A stretch of 64,000 bases of DNA from an uncultured Sphingomonadaceae bacterium (lineage in GTDB: Bacteria; Pseudomonadota; Alphaproteobacteria; Sphingomonadales; Sphingomonadaceae): NCBI GenBank assembly GCA_947493325.1, contig CANLQI010000001.1, positions 1 to 64,000 of the forward strand, written 5' to 3'. Shown here piece after piece: positions 48,001-55,587 of this stretch (within the stretch, counting starts at the first letter, position 1; every line of letters begins with the position of its first letter). The position numbers and the translations under genes were made by a program. The notes under the pieces are model-generated. The model saw nothing but the letters and a program-made list of their open reading frames with translations, was not told the origin of the DNA and ran no database searches.

Positions 48001-51000
48001 CACGGGTGCATCGGTAGCTTTGAACAATGGCACGATAGGCGGCAATCTTACGCTGAATGCCACGGCGGGTGACGTGGATGGCAATGGCGCGATTACTGTG
48101 GGCGGAGCCATTGATCTGGATGCGACCGGCAATGTCGGCTTTGGCGCTCTGGATGCGCAGGGCGGTGATTTTGCCGTCGATGCGGGCGGGGATGTAAACT
48201 TCGCATCAGCTACCGGCAGCAACGATATCGTCATGAATGCGGGCGGCGCGGTTAATGGCGGCGATATCGCCGCTGTCGGCAACGCAATGGTTGATGCTGC
48301 CGATATCGCGGTTGGCAATGTCAATGCGGACATGATCGACTTTACCAGCGGCGCGGACATATTTTTCGATGGCCTCACATCACCCGGTGCGATAGCCCTG
48401 ACCGCAGCAAACGGCACGATTGGTGCGAATACCGGCAATGGCGATATAGACAGCGGCGGTGATGTGGACCTTGCCGCGCAGGCTATTGATGTGGGCAATG
48501 TAACTTCTGGCGGTTCGGTGTCGGCAGATGCGAGCGCGGGAGATGCCACGTTCGGAACAGTTGATGCTGTAAATGACATTACAATCAGCGCCGCCGGTAC
48601 ATCCACAGTGGCCAATGCCATCAGCGGCGGGAATACGAGCATTACGGGCGCATCGGCCACGCTCAATAATGGCGCAATAGGCGGAAATCTTACGCTGAAT
48701 GCGACTGCGGGTGATGTGGGCGGCAATGGCGCGATTACTGTGGGCGGTGCGATTGATCTGGATGCCACGGGCAATGTCGGCTTTGGCGCCCTGAATGCAC
48801 AGGGCGGCGATCTGACTGCCGATGCCGGGCGAGATATCAGCTTTGTCGATGCTGCAAGTGTAGCCAATATCGTAATGAACGCGGGGGGCGCGATTAATGG
48901 CGGCAATGTGGATGCGGGCCAGAATGCATCGTTGAATGCGGCCACAGGCGACATTGATGCCGGGACTATAAACAGCGGGGCGGCAACGGATATTACTGCT
49001 GCGGGCAATATTGCCTTTGCATCTGCGGATGCGGGCACAGACCTTACCATCAATTCCGGAGGTGCATCTGATTTCGGGGATGCATCTGCCGGAGATAATT
49101 TGGCCGTAACAACTGGCGGAGATCTTGCGTCTGGGGCGTTTGCGGGCGGTAATATTGTTGTGAGCTCCGGCGGCAATGCGGACATTGCGTCCGCAACCAG
49201 TGGCAACATATTGGATATAGATGCAGCGGGCACGCTGTTGGCGGGCGATTTACTGGCCACCGGCGCGGTGACTGTCGATGCGCAATCGATAGATGCCGGT
49301 AATATTACTTCGCTTGGCGGATCGGTGGCCGCAAATGCGGGCAATGGCAATCTTTCTGCAGGGATAGTGACAGCCAACCAGAATATTCGGCTTAATGCGA
49401 CGGGTGATATTGCCTTTGCATCTGCGGATGCTGGTGGCGCGCTTGATGTAACCTCGGGCGGTTCATCATCCTTTGGCGATGCAGCGGCAGGCGGTGACCT
49501 TACGCTTAATGCGGGCACGGACCTGACCACCGGCAATCTGGACGCTGCCAATATTACGGCCATTGCGGGCGGCGATGTGGACATTGCCTCCGCGATTAGT
49601 GCAGGCCCGCTGAATATCGGCGGCGCAAATGTGGTGACAGGCGATCTGACCGCTGATGACGAACTGGATGTCGAGGGCGAAACTGTTGCCACGGGCGATG
49701 CAGTGTCCACGAACCAATCGGTTACGCTTAATGCCACGAATGGCAATCTGTCGGCGGGCACTGTGACCGCAGGGCAGAACGTGCAACTGGATGCAAGCGG
49801 TGATATCGCCTTTACCTCTGCGAGTGCAGGCAATGATATCGGCATTACAGCAGGCGGTGGCGCCACTTTCGGCAATGCCACTGCAGGGGCAAATATGACC
49901 ATCTCCGCAGGCGATGATTTGACGAGCGGCGACCTTATCGCTGCAGATATCGCCGCCACTGTAGGCGGCAATGCGGATATTGCAGCGGCGATTTCAAGTA
50001 CTGACATCACGGTGGATGCGGGCGGCGATCTCACCGCGGACCTTGTCGATGCGGGGGGCGATATCATGCTCACCGCAGGCGGCGCTGCGGATATCACCGA
50101 AGCGAATTCGGATGGCGCTACCAGTGTGACGGGCGCTTCCGTCTCGCTGGACACGGGTACTGTTGCAGGCAATCTGGCGCTGAGTGCCACTGCGGGTGAT
50201 GTGGCCGCAAATGGCGCTATCGCTGTCGGAGGCGCCATTGATCTGGACGCCACCGGCGATATCGGCTTTGGTACGCTGGCTGCGCAGGGCGGCGATTTCA
50301 CTGCCGATGCAGGCGGAAATATCGATTTCACACAGGCCAGTGGCTCCGCAAATATTGATATGAATGCGGGCGGCGATATCAGCTTTACCGGTCTGGATGC
50401 CGCCAATAATGCAGACATTAATGCTGATGGCGCGGTGCAGGGCGATACACTGATAGCAGGCAACGGTGTTTCTGTGTCAGGCGATGACGGTATTGCCATC
50501 GATATATTGACGGCGGGCGGGGATGTCGATCTGACATCCGGCAATGGCAGCGTTGCGGTTGCAGGCGACCTGACGACGCCGGGCAGCGTAAGTGCGGCCG
50601 GGCAGGATATACGGGTCAACAGTTCCGGGGACCTGCAATTTACCGACACAATTGCCACGGCGGGCGATATCAATATCAACACTGACGGCAATCTGACAAT
50701 GGATACGACCGATTCTGCAGGCGATATCAATCTGACATCAGGTGGTTCGCTCGACCTGGGTCAGACTGAAGCGGGCGACCGGGCAAGTTCCGCAGGTTCG
50801 GGTAATATCATATTGAATGCGACAGGCGACATCGCATTGAATGGCGATACACTGGCCGCGGGGCAGCTTTCCGGCAATACGGACAGCAATGTACAGGTCG
50901 GTGCGCTGGCATCGGGGGCCACGATCGATATTACGTCCGGCAATATTGACATTGGAACAAGCGCACAGCTGGGTGAAAGCGATTTCACCACTGATATCGT

Positions 51001-52192
51001 GCTGGCTAACAGCAACAGCGACCCGATGATCGTCGGCGGAGCAGATACGAATGCAGGCTACAGCCTGAGCAATGATGAGTTCGCCCGGATCAGTTCGGGC
51101 GGAGATATTACTTTCCGCTCCGATGCTGCCTCTCGCCAAGGGGACGACCTGATACTCCGTGATCTGACGGCGACGGCAGGCCCGGCCGGTAATGTGGGCG
51201 CAGCGGGGGCCATTCTCTTCGATGGAGGGGATAACACGCGTATTGAAGGCGCCGTATCGCTGGGCAATGCGACCGCCGCAAACGGTATATTTGTCGATGC
51301 CGCACAGTCTATTTCCGCCGATGCCGCTACGGCTATTGTCGAAGTGACCGAAAATAGCGGCGGCTTTACCGGCGAGATCGGCATGACTGCACCAACTATC
51401 ACGGCGCTGACCAGTAGCGCGGCCGGTGATATTACCGGACTGAGCGCTGCGGGCATTGATACGCGTCTGGGCGAAAGTGACGGCATTGATAATCCGGACG
51501 GTATTTTCCGTGCCGATTCAATTACTTTTAATGTCACGGACTGCTTGCTGATCCAGAATACAGTGCCGTCGCAAAATACGCCGGATATCGATTATGACGG
51601 TCGCCGCGGTTATACCGTTGGTGCTGGCGGGCTGCAGATTGATACGGGCAATAGCGCCGATGCCATCATTGTTATCAACGGCGTTGCGCGCGATGCTGCG
51701 GGCAATCTTGTCACGGGCATTGATGCCATTGCCGAAACGCAAATTATCGCGGGTGCCGGTACTGCGGCCATCGATCCGGATTCGACAATTAACGGTTGCC
51801 TGATTGGCGATCCTGCATCATGCACGGTGGTTGCACCGCCACCGCCGCCACCGCCGCCACCGCCGCCACCGCCGCCACCGCCGCCACCGCCGCCACCGCC
51901 GCCACCGCCGCCACCGACGGATGGCCCGGAAACGCCCAATGAGCGGGATGTGATTGAGGAGGAAGTCAAGCAGGAGGGCCGCGAGACGCAAACTGGTAAC
52001 GAATCAAGCCAGTTCTTCCTCTCACCGCTAATTGAGCTCAAGGATTTTGAGGAATTCGGCTATGATCCGCTGATTGATGAGCCTGTGACCGGTGCGGGCA
52101 ATGATGACCTGTGGTTGCCGCCAGTTAAATGCGAAAGGGAGAATGCCGCCGGTGAATGCCTGGATAAGGATGACAATGAAAATGAGGAATAA
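42050..52192 (+). CDS. Giant TpsA-type filamentous haemagglutinin-like exoprotein
   Basis: 3380 residues with an AGAGGAAAGC ribosome-binding site. It has an extended signal peptide (to about residue 46, PVHAQD), a TPS/FHA N-terminal domain (for example GGNIWFYSPGGIIAGSTSVFD and VNVNGSVAYVGAEQADITIN), beta-helical repeats, a glycine/asparagine-rich region (about residues 535-1045) with GGNGGDGGDG runs, a short PAPPPAPPPIP linker near 1260, then a long stretch of beta-helix repeats dense in DAGGD/TAGGD/SAGGD. Near the C-terminus come 27 consecutive prolines, an acidic stretch, and a cysteine pair in VKCERENAAGECLD. No toxin domain, VENN-like motif or immunity gene is present. It is probably surface-attached; the terminal Cys pair resembles the HMW1-type anchor (inference). 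Confidence 0.9.
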   Translation: MAQTAPETREASRFTQRARRRSLLLSSCSVSAAALALLLSPAPVHAQDSAISAVEGTGTVTTGSATITQTSTVDTVDVASQEAVIDWDLTDDAIGGGDIMFLPQNNTLQFNGVGNYTVLNRIVPTDVSRGIRIDGTVQSFSGQGVTGGNIWFYSPGGIIAGSTSVFDVGSLVLTTNNIDTTGGLFGAGGEIRFRGAADSLSRVTVEQNAQINAINDGSYVALVAPRVVQGGNVNVNGSVAYVGAEQADITINNGLFDINVSVGTGDANGVVHESTGRTLGPSSTPTPGNADAQAVYMVAVPKNDAITMLVSGNVGYFQAASANIVNGEVILSAGHNVSVGGTAANPTIEIAADPVNTLPANIDFGGLTLNASTTVQASGTLDMVAENAQVLRVNNDRYDLTATAGNRIDIGGREGGSFRAGRNVTLRAGNAAQGGTVNMVVDRNTTDPDALGVFQVDGTLIVDTGAATAGDININVSQGGRFAVDGSAFFLARAQGGPMGASVTGGDISVNLSGAGSDISFGGITLLDTQAFGSTATSGTGGDVTFNLQGGNFTANNFIVSASGTGGAAGGILAGDGADGAGGDVVFNLNLGAGSASFTNLTISANGTGGDGAQGDVITGTSGGNGGDGIGGTATFNAISGTLDVSNTLTVSANGNSQFFGGRGGFGSGIDGGSGGNGIGGTATFNLDGTAVIDATTVVVSADGFGGAAGGSGTGFDPQTQAQFPEGNGGTGGTGTGGDAVFNNTAGSINFQQLTVQSNGIGGQGGSSFGQTSGESTGDGGDGGDGVAGNAIINLNQDEIGNPLYSVLANGTGGEGGSGLNSGNGGNAAGGFAALNINDATVQLAPPVVTATAIGGNGGFGDGIGGVSGNGGDAQGGTARLEVTGANGFTEVTNDTIVNSDGTGGNGGDGAGNFFGGAAGDGGDGGDGAAGNAELIARTGATLEIAVDALDFVSTGTGGNGGAGGDVDMLSGGAAGNGGDGGDGTGGVPTLLAQGGTIRGDSIVMTANGVAGIGGPGGTDFTITLGTPGADGLGNGGNPVIEVQEGSPGIINLGPTTIEASGSGGGMGGRIEITDTSVDPAGLITFDSLNATVIGLNDPGLTGFYMFSDSGAISVVGDATVDVSGNIEFDFANDGRFDVTGNIDLTSGADILVGHTGNSGVDSITSGGTFDALAQGDFTSTPGSLIVAGGTATVRAEQTATVDDIAGVGLVDISAREDANLNNGAVTGAAVPINIGAGTIVLGPQLIVQAGLNNGTPAPPPAPPPIPEYDPNFNATITGNVTSTGNIVVNAGGNAVFMGGSNTISDNGLTVQTGDDIVVEAGALVEAGANPATSPTPLNPFNNFNNLVLQAGSLTPLSTATLTPIASIVAAGDIDANDFAVVMSANAVDGLGGTITADSLAVDINDAPANGVMQSDDNGLLSAGCVQGNVCLGTLNVVNQLLIGQASNNDVIEAIVEGGNVNADIIRITTRRDLIIGTDGVASSFNGGTEILLESLEGSIDLRDATLTSDLLQLSAASGSLLGNGSLASANDIGVTIGADLNAASIDTGGQLTTVAGIGGPSEFSYDVPGSINVGTYTQGAATAFRVNAGADISFGAINLPASQDIILTAATGGAGDVFLGSATGAQDIDLTGDNVGFGDLVASRDIDLLANNGDVTGGSVDAGRLVDIDGQSVNMGDLTAGNITNVNASAGDIIAGNVDVAASANFDATGDITTGDVLAQGFGFTAIAGGNILTSAVDTTTGGGVRDVVLRAGGAVDFISIDSNREVDVDGTSITGGDINAGVNVNVLGTDLALGDVASAAGFVTLEAIAGNVDAGVLTADIFGITARASNDVNFTSADANGGIIVDAGGDAIFGDATAGASIRVDVIGNLTAGNLSAAAASPGMGIAVGGDADIASATSNGLLDIDVGGALTGGDFTGASLTTVDAGSVDAASIVSTGNAVQVNSTAGDILLGTVSAATSIAIVSSGAGNVDTANSVGNTSITGASVALNNGTIGGNLTLNATAGDVDGNGAITVGGAIDLDATGNVGFGALDAQGGDFAVDAGGDVNFASATGSNDIVMNAGGAVNGGDIAAVGNAMVDAADIAVGNVNADMIDFTSGADIFFDGLTSPGAIALTAANGTIGANTGNGDIDSGGDVDLAAQAIDVGNVTSGGSVSADASAGDATFGTVDAVNDITISAAGTSTVANAISGGNTSITGASATLNNGAIGGNLTLNATAGDVGGNGAITVGGAIDLDATGNVGFGALNAQGGDLTADAGRDISFVDAASVANIVMNAGGAINGGNVDAGQNASLNAATGDIDAGTINSGAATDITAAGNIAFASADAGTDLTINSGGASDFGDASAGDNLAVTTGGDLASGAFAGGNIVVSSGGNADIASATSGNILDIDAAGTLLAGDLLATGAVTVDAQSIDAGNITSLGGSVAANAGNGNLSAGIVTANQNIRLNATGDIAFASADAGGALDVTSGGSSSFGDAAAGGDLTLNAGTDLTTGNLDAANITAIAGGDVDIASAISAGPLNIGGANVVTGDLTADDELDVEGETVATGDAVSTNQSVTLNATNGNLSAGTVTAGQNVQLDASGDIAFTSASAGNDIGITAGGGATFGNATAGANMTISAGDDLTSGDLIAADIAATVGGNADIAAAISSTDITVDAGGDLTADLVDAGGDIMLTAGGAADITEANSDGATSVTGASVSLDTGTVAGNLALSATAGDVAANGAIAVGGAIDLDATGDIGFGTLAAQGGDFTADAGGNIDFTQASGSANIDMNAGGDISFTGLDAANNADINADGAVQGDTLIAGNGVSVSGDDGIAIDILTAGGDVDLTSGNGSVAVAGDLTTPGSVSAAGQDIRVNSSGDLQFTDTIATAGDININTDGNLTMDTTDSAGDINLTSGGSLDLGQTEAGDRASSAGSGNIILNATGDIALNGDTLAAGQLSGNTDSNVQVGALASGATIDITSGNIDIGTSAQLGESDFTTDIVLANSNSDPMIVGGADTNAGYSLSNDEFARISSGGDITFRSDAASRQGDDLILRDLTATAGPAGNVGAAGAILFDGGDNTRIEGAVSLGNATAANGIFVDAAQSISADAATAIVEVTENSGGFTGEIGMTAPTITALTSSAAGDITGLSAAGIDTRLGESDGIDNPDGIFRADSITFNVTDCLLIQNTVPSQNTPDIDYDGRRGYTVGAGGLQIDTGNSADAIIVINGVARDAAGNLVTGIDAIAETQIIAGAGTAAIDPDSTINGCLIGDPASCTVVAPPPPPPPPPPPPPPPPPPPPPPPPPPPTDGPETPNERDVIEEEVKQEGRETQTGNESSQFFLSPLIELKDFEEFGYDPLIDEPVTGAGNDDLWLPPVKCERENAAGECLDKDDNENEE
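43650..45180 (+). repeat. Glycine/asparagine-rich repetitive region of the TpsA-like protein
   Basis: This part of the reading frame has many GGNGG, GGDGG and GTGG runs separated by short beta-strand-like segments such as ATFNLDGTAVID. It resembles glycine-rich adhesin or PGRS-like repeats. It lacks the regular GGxGxDxUx nonapeptides of RTX proteins. Confidence 0.7.
47987..48249 (+). repeat. Long internal repeat of the TpsA-like gene, copy 1
   Basis: Encodes GNTSITGASVALNNGTIGGN, continuing to GAIDLDATGNVGFGALDAQGG and N-I/D-V-M-N-A-G-G. It is about 88 codons, nearly identical in protein to copy 2 at 48629. Confidence 0.8.
48629..48891 (+). repeat. Long internal repeat of the TpsA-like gene, copy 2
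   Basis: Starts GNTSITGASATLNNGAIGGN and runs through the same AITVGGAIDLDATGNVGFG block as copy 1, about 640 bases downstream of it. The high similarity of copies 1 and 2 offers a site for deletion or expansion by recombination. Confidence 0.8.
50114..50382 (+). repeat. Long internal repeat of the TpsA-like gene, copy 3 (diverged)
   Basis: Starts GATSVTGASVSLDTGTVAGN and keeps the block AIAVGGAIDLDATGDIGFG and QGGDFTADAGGNIDF. It is clearly related to copies 1 and 2 but more diverged. Confidence 0.75.
51836..51916 (+). repeat. Nine tandem copies of a 9-base unit encoding 27 prolines
   Basis: The unit CCGCCACCG is repeated nine times without interruption, all in the frame of the TpsA-like gene. 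Loss or gain of whole units changes the proline tract by three residues and keeps the frame. Confidence 0.95.
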
Positions 52193-52333
52193 GGATTGAA
52201 CATTTTTGGCATGACTCCGATCAGCCATCACTGACCATTATGCAATCTTTTCCGGGTCTGAGCCGGAGCGAGAGTGGAACCCGCGGCATCTGCACACTTG
52301 ACGCCGCGCGCATGATGCAACACATGGGGCAGC

Positions 52334-53845
52334 ATGGCAGAGACCGAACATATCCCGCTCAAACTTCATAACAGCTTGACCCGCACTCAGGAAGTTTTCG
52401 AGCCCGTATATCTTGGCGAAGCGCGCGTCTATACGTGCGGGCCAACCGTGTATAATTACCAGCATATCGGCAATATGCGGGCCTATGTGTTCGCCGACAC
52501 GCTGGGCCGGACGCTGTCTTTCAAGGGATATAAACTCAACCATGTCATCAACATCACCGATGTCGGGCACCTGACCGATGATGCCGATGCGGGCGAGGAC
52601 AAGATGGAGAAAATGGCGGCGAAATCGGGCGCATCCGCATGGGATATTGCCCGGCGCTATCAGGAGGACTTTGAAGCGGATCTGGCCCGGCTGAATATTC
52701 GTAAACCCGCCCATCCCAAGGCCACTGAATATGTGGAGTCGATGATTGCTTGGGCCGAAAAAATAGCAGGCAAGCATTGCTATGAGCTGGAGAGCGGCCT
52801 GTATTTCGATGTCTCGACTGTGGCCGATTACGGCCGTCTTGCCCGTGCGGTGACCGATGAGGGAGAAGGCCGGATTGATACGGTCGAGGGCAAGCGCAAC
52901 GTAGCCGATTTTGCCATCTGGCGTAAAACGCCGGCTGGCGAAACACGGCAGATGGAATGGGATAGTCCATGGGGGCGCGGCGCACCGGGCTGGCATCTGG
53001 AATGCAGCGTGATGAGCGAGGCACTGCTCGGGTTTCCGTTTGATATCCATACCGGGGGGATTGACCACCGCGAAATCCATCACCCCAATGAAATCGCGCA
53101 GAATCAGGCGCATGCATGCTCTGACCATAGCGGTGCAAAGATATGGATGCATAATAATTTCCTCATCGACCGTGCGGGCAAGATGAGCAAGTCTTCCGGG
53201 GATTTCCTGCGGCTGCAGCTGCTTGTGGACAGGGGATTCCATCCGCTCGCTTACCGTCTGATGTGCCTGCAGGCGCATTACCGCAGCGAGCTGGAGTTTT
53301 CATGGGACAATCTGGCAGCCGCGTTGACCCGGCTCAAACGTATGGCGATGCAGGTGGAAAATCTGAAAACCCGTCATGCTGAACTCGGTTCAGCATCTAT
53401 TTCAAATCTTGAACCCTGGGTGCAAGAGGAAGAATGGACCCTGAAACAAGTTCAGGGTGACGTTGATATGAAAATTGCAGGGATCATCGAGACTTTTGAC
53501 GAAGCAATTTCTACCGATCTCAATTCGTCTGTTTGCCTCACTCTCCTTGAAGAAGCATTGAGGTTGAAAAAAGTGGCGCCTTCACAAAAGTTGTTAGTTG
53601 CAGCCGCAATGGACGCTGTTCTCGGCCTTGACCTCCTCAACCTCACACGTACCGATCTGCGTATCCGCCCCAAAAACGCGCAAATCAGCGAGGATGAAAT
53701 CGAAGCCCAATTCGCGGCCCGTAAACAGGCGCGCACGGACAAGGATTTTGCCAAGTCGGACGAAATCCGCGACGCGCTGGCCGCGCAGGGCGTTGAGGTG
53801 ATGGATGGTGATCCGCTGGGCTGGGATTGGAAATTGTCAATATGA
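52334..53845 (+). CDS. cysS: Cysteinyl-tRNA synthetase
   Basis: 503 residues. A class I synthetase that charges tRNA-Cys. It has the zinc-ligand CGPTVYNYQHIGN motif (with HIGN), GEARVYTCGPTVY, the WHLECSVMS block, the IHTGGIDHREIHHPNEIAQ block, and the KMSKSSGDF signature. The family is typically about 460-490 residues; the excess here comes from about 30 residues between 347 and 377 (HAELGSASIS to TLKQVQGD), encoded by a palindromic repeat inserted in frame. The ribosome-binding site GGGGCAGC is weak. The end overlaps the next gene by ATGA. Confidence 0.96.
   Translation: MAETEHIPLKLHNSLTRTQEVFEPVYLGEARVYTCGPTVYNYQHIGNMRAYVFADTLGRTLSFKGYKLNHVINITDVGHLTDDADAGEDKMEKMAAKSGASAWDIARRYQEDFEADLARLNIRKPAHPKATEYVESMIAWAEKIAGKHCYELESGLYFDVSTVADYGRLARAVTDEGEGRIDTVEGKRNVADFAIWRKTPAGETRQMEWDSPWGRGAPGWHLECSVMSEALLGFPFDIHTGGIDHREIHHPNEIAQNQAHACSDHSGAKIWMHNNFLIDRAGKMSKSSGDFLRLQLLVDRGFHPLAYRLMCLQAHYRSELEFSWDNLAAALTRLKRMAMQVENLKTRHAELGSASISNLEPWVQEEEWTLKQVQGDVDMKIAGIIETFDEAISTDLNSSVCLTLLEEALRLKKVAPSQKLLVAAAMDAVLGLDLLNLTRTDLRIRPKNAQISEDEIEAQFAARKQARTDKDFAKSDEIRDALAAQGVEVMDGDPLGWDWKLSI
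53372..53462. repeat. Palindromic repeat inserted in frame within cysS
   Basis: The ends are CGTCATGCTGAACTCGGTTC on the left and, inverted, CGTCACCCTGAACTTGTTTC on the right; each contains a CTGAAC/GTTCAG palindrome. This looks like an intergenic repeat family, but it lies inside the coding sequence and is read through without a stop. It adds about 30 residues between the catalytic core and the anticodon-binding part. Confidence 0.85.
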
Positions 53846-54786
53846 GCAAAGCCGTTTTGTCAGCCATGGTACGACCGCTGATTGAACCGCATCTGCCCGC
53901 CGGGATTGATGCGCACTGGTTTATGTCGGCGGACGAGGCGAAAGCGGAAATTGCCGATGCTCATATTGCCTGGGTTGACCTGAATGATCCCTCGGCGATG
54001 CGCGATGTCGTGGCGGCGGGCACAAAGCTGAAATGGCTCTCCACCATCTATGCCGGGCTGGACCATTTCCCGGTCGAACAGCTTGCAGCGCAGGGCACGA
54101 TTGTCACCAATGGTGTGGGCATCAACACCATCGCTGTCGCCGAATATGCGGTGCTGGGCATGCTCAGCCTAGCCAAGGGTTACGCCGATGTCGTGCGCGC
54201 GGCGGATAAGGCGGAGTGGTTGCAGGCGTCCCCCGGCGTGGTTGAACTCTATGAGACCAAGGCGCTGATTATCGGATATGGCGCAATTGGCCGTGCCATT
54301 GGCGAACGGCTGGCTGGCTTTGGTGTCGAGGTGACAGGCGTGGCCCGCACCGCGCGGCCCGCAGAGGATATTATTGGCGCAGATGACTGGCAGTCACGCA
54401 TTGGCGAATTTGACTGGATTGTGCTCGCCATGCCCGCCACGGACGAAACGGAGGCGATGTTTGGCACCGCAGAGCTTGCAGCGATGAAAAAAGAGGCGTT
54501 TCTGGTCAATATGGCACGCGGCTCATGTGTTGATCAGGATGCGCTGGTGGCGGCGCTGCGGGACAAGGCGATTGCGGGCGCGTTTCTTGATGTTGTGGTG
54601 CCCGAGCCCCTACCCACAGACCATATTCTATGGACACTCCCCAACGTACAGCTCAGCATGCACCTGTCGGGGCGCGCGCAATCGAAAATGTTCGCACGCT
54701 CGGCGGAGCTGTTTATCGAGAACATGCGTAAATATATGAACCGGCAACCCTTGACCAATCAGGTTGATTTGAGCCTGGGATATTAA
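53842..54786 (+). CDS. D-2-hydroxyacid dehydrogenase, NAD(P)-binding
   Basis: 314 residues from MSKAVLSAMVRPLIEPHLPA, overlapping the cysS stop by ATGA. The NAD-binding site is ALIIGYGAIGRAIGERL. Catalytic residues of the family are present: Arg in NMARGSCVDQDAL, Glu in DVVVPEPLP, and His in QLSMHLSGRA. The family oxidises or reduces 2-hydroxy/2-oxo acids; the particular substrate cannot be told. Its link to cysS is positional only. Confidence 0.92.
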   Translation: MSKAVLSAMVRPLIEPHLPAGIDAHWFMSADEAKAEIADAHIAWVDLNDPSAMRDVVAAGTKLKWLSTIYAGLDHFPVEQLAAQGTIVTNGVGINTIAVAEYAVLGMLSLAKGYADVVRAADKAEWLQASPGVVELYETKALIIGYGAIGRAIGERLAGFGVEVTGVARTARPAEDIIGADDWQSRIGEFDWIVLAMPATDETEAMFGTAELAAMKKEAFLVNMARGSCVDQDALVAALRDKAIAGAFLDVVVPEPLPTDHILWTLPNVQLSMHLSGRAQSKMFARSAELFIENMRKYMNRQPLTNQVDLSLGY

Positions 54787-54858
54787 GCGGGCTGCTGACC
54801 TACTAAAATATGCCAATATATGCTATCTATCTGAATCTGGTGAATGGAGGAGGATAGC

Positions 54859-55587
54859 ATGAATATTCGCATCAACAGTTTGGGCGGCAAACAGATTTTA
54901 TACGATCGTAGCGCGCCGAACCATTATGGCCGCACGGGCGTGGTGACCAACCCGTATATAGATGAAACTTTTGCTGCAGAATGCGAGGATTGCTTTACGG
55001 AATTGCATGCACTGCTTGCGCAGCATGCGAACATTGACGTTGAATCCGTACTGACGGGCGGTGTCGGCCGCGCCGGTACCGGAAACAGCTATCATCACCG
55101 GAACCGCGCTTTTGATCTTGATGGCCTGATTTATGACGGCGGCACATGGGTTGCCGACACTTTTCCGGAGAGGCCGCAGCTGTATCTTGGGATAGAAGCC
55201 ATCTTGCGCAAGCATTTCGGAACTGTACTCAGCTATGACTATAATAAAGCGCATGAGGATCATTTCCATTTTGACAACGGTTCCAACACCGGTTTTAAAA
55301 GACATGCGAAAAGCCATGTCATATTTATCCAAAACGCAATACATTATGTATATCATCTGGCAATTGGCCGCGATGGCCTATGGGGACCGGAAACGGAACG
55401 TTCCCTGCAAACGGTGCTGGACCGACTTGATATTGGCACCATTACAAACAAAGATAACTGGAATGACCTGCTTGATGAAATTGCCAAGCAAGCCATGATA
55501 CTCGATGCGGGTCTTGATGATGACGATAGCGTAGAGAATAACGAAAATATCGTTATTGTTCAGGGCGGATGCAGATATCCTGGGTGA
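54859..55587 (+). CDS. M15/extensin-like zinc peptidase-domain protein
   Basis: 242 residues from MNIRINSLGGKQ, with a strong GGAGGAGG ribosome-binding site 5 bases before the ATG. The segment TGNSYHHRNRAFDLDGLIYD followed by HEDHFHFDNGSN gives the His/Asp/His pattern of M15-type or extensin-like peptidoglycan peptidases. A following piece, AIGRDGLWGPETERSLQTVL, looks like a peptidoglycan-binding repeat. I see no classic signal peptide, so export is unclear. The gene is AT-richer than its neighbours, which hints at horizontal origin. It might be a phage-type lysis enzyme (inference). Confidence 0.7.
   Translation: MNIRINSLGGKQILYDRSAPNHYGRTGVVTNPYIDETFAAECEDCFTELHALLAQHANIDVESVLTGGVGRAGTGNSYHHRNRAFDLDGLIYDGGTWVADTFPERPQLYLGIEAILRKHFGTVLSYDYNKAHEDHFHFDNGSNTGFKRHAKSHVIFIQNAIHYVYHLAIGRDGLWGPETERSLQTVLDRLDIGTITNKDNWNDLLDEIAKQAMILDAGLDDDDSVENNENIVIVQGGCRYPG

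Noticed and set aside
47987-50382. CRISPR-like repeats
   Set aside because: The repeats are long, in frame, unevenly spaced, and coding; no spacers or cas genes are seen.
46858-50730. 1290-codon open frame on the strand opposite the TpsA-like gene
   Set aside because: It has no recognisable domain, is made of Ala/Pro/Ser-rich low-complexity sequence, and mirrors the repetitive, strongly biased codons of the true gene. No ribosome-binding site or conserved motif supports it.
51836-51916. Proline tract as an on/off phase-variation switch
   Set aside because: The repeat unit is 9 bases, so gain or loss of units keeps the frame; only length change is expected.
42050-52192. The second TPS exoprotein as another CDI effector
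   Set aside because: There is no pre-toxin region, VENN-like motif, C-terminal toxin domain or small immunity gene downstream; the next gene is cysS.
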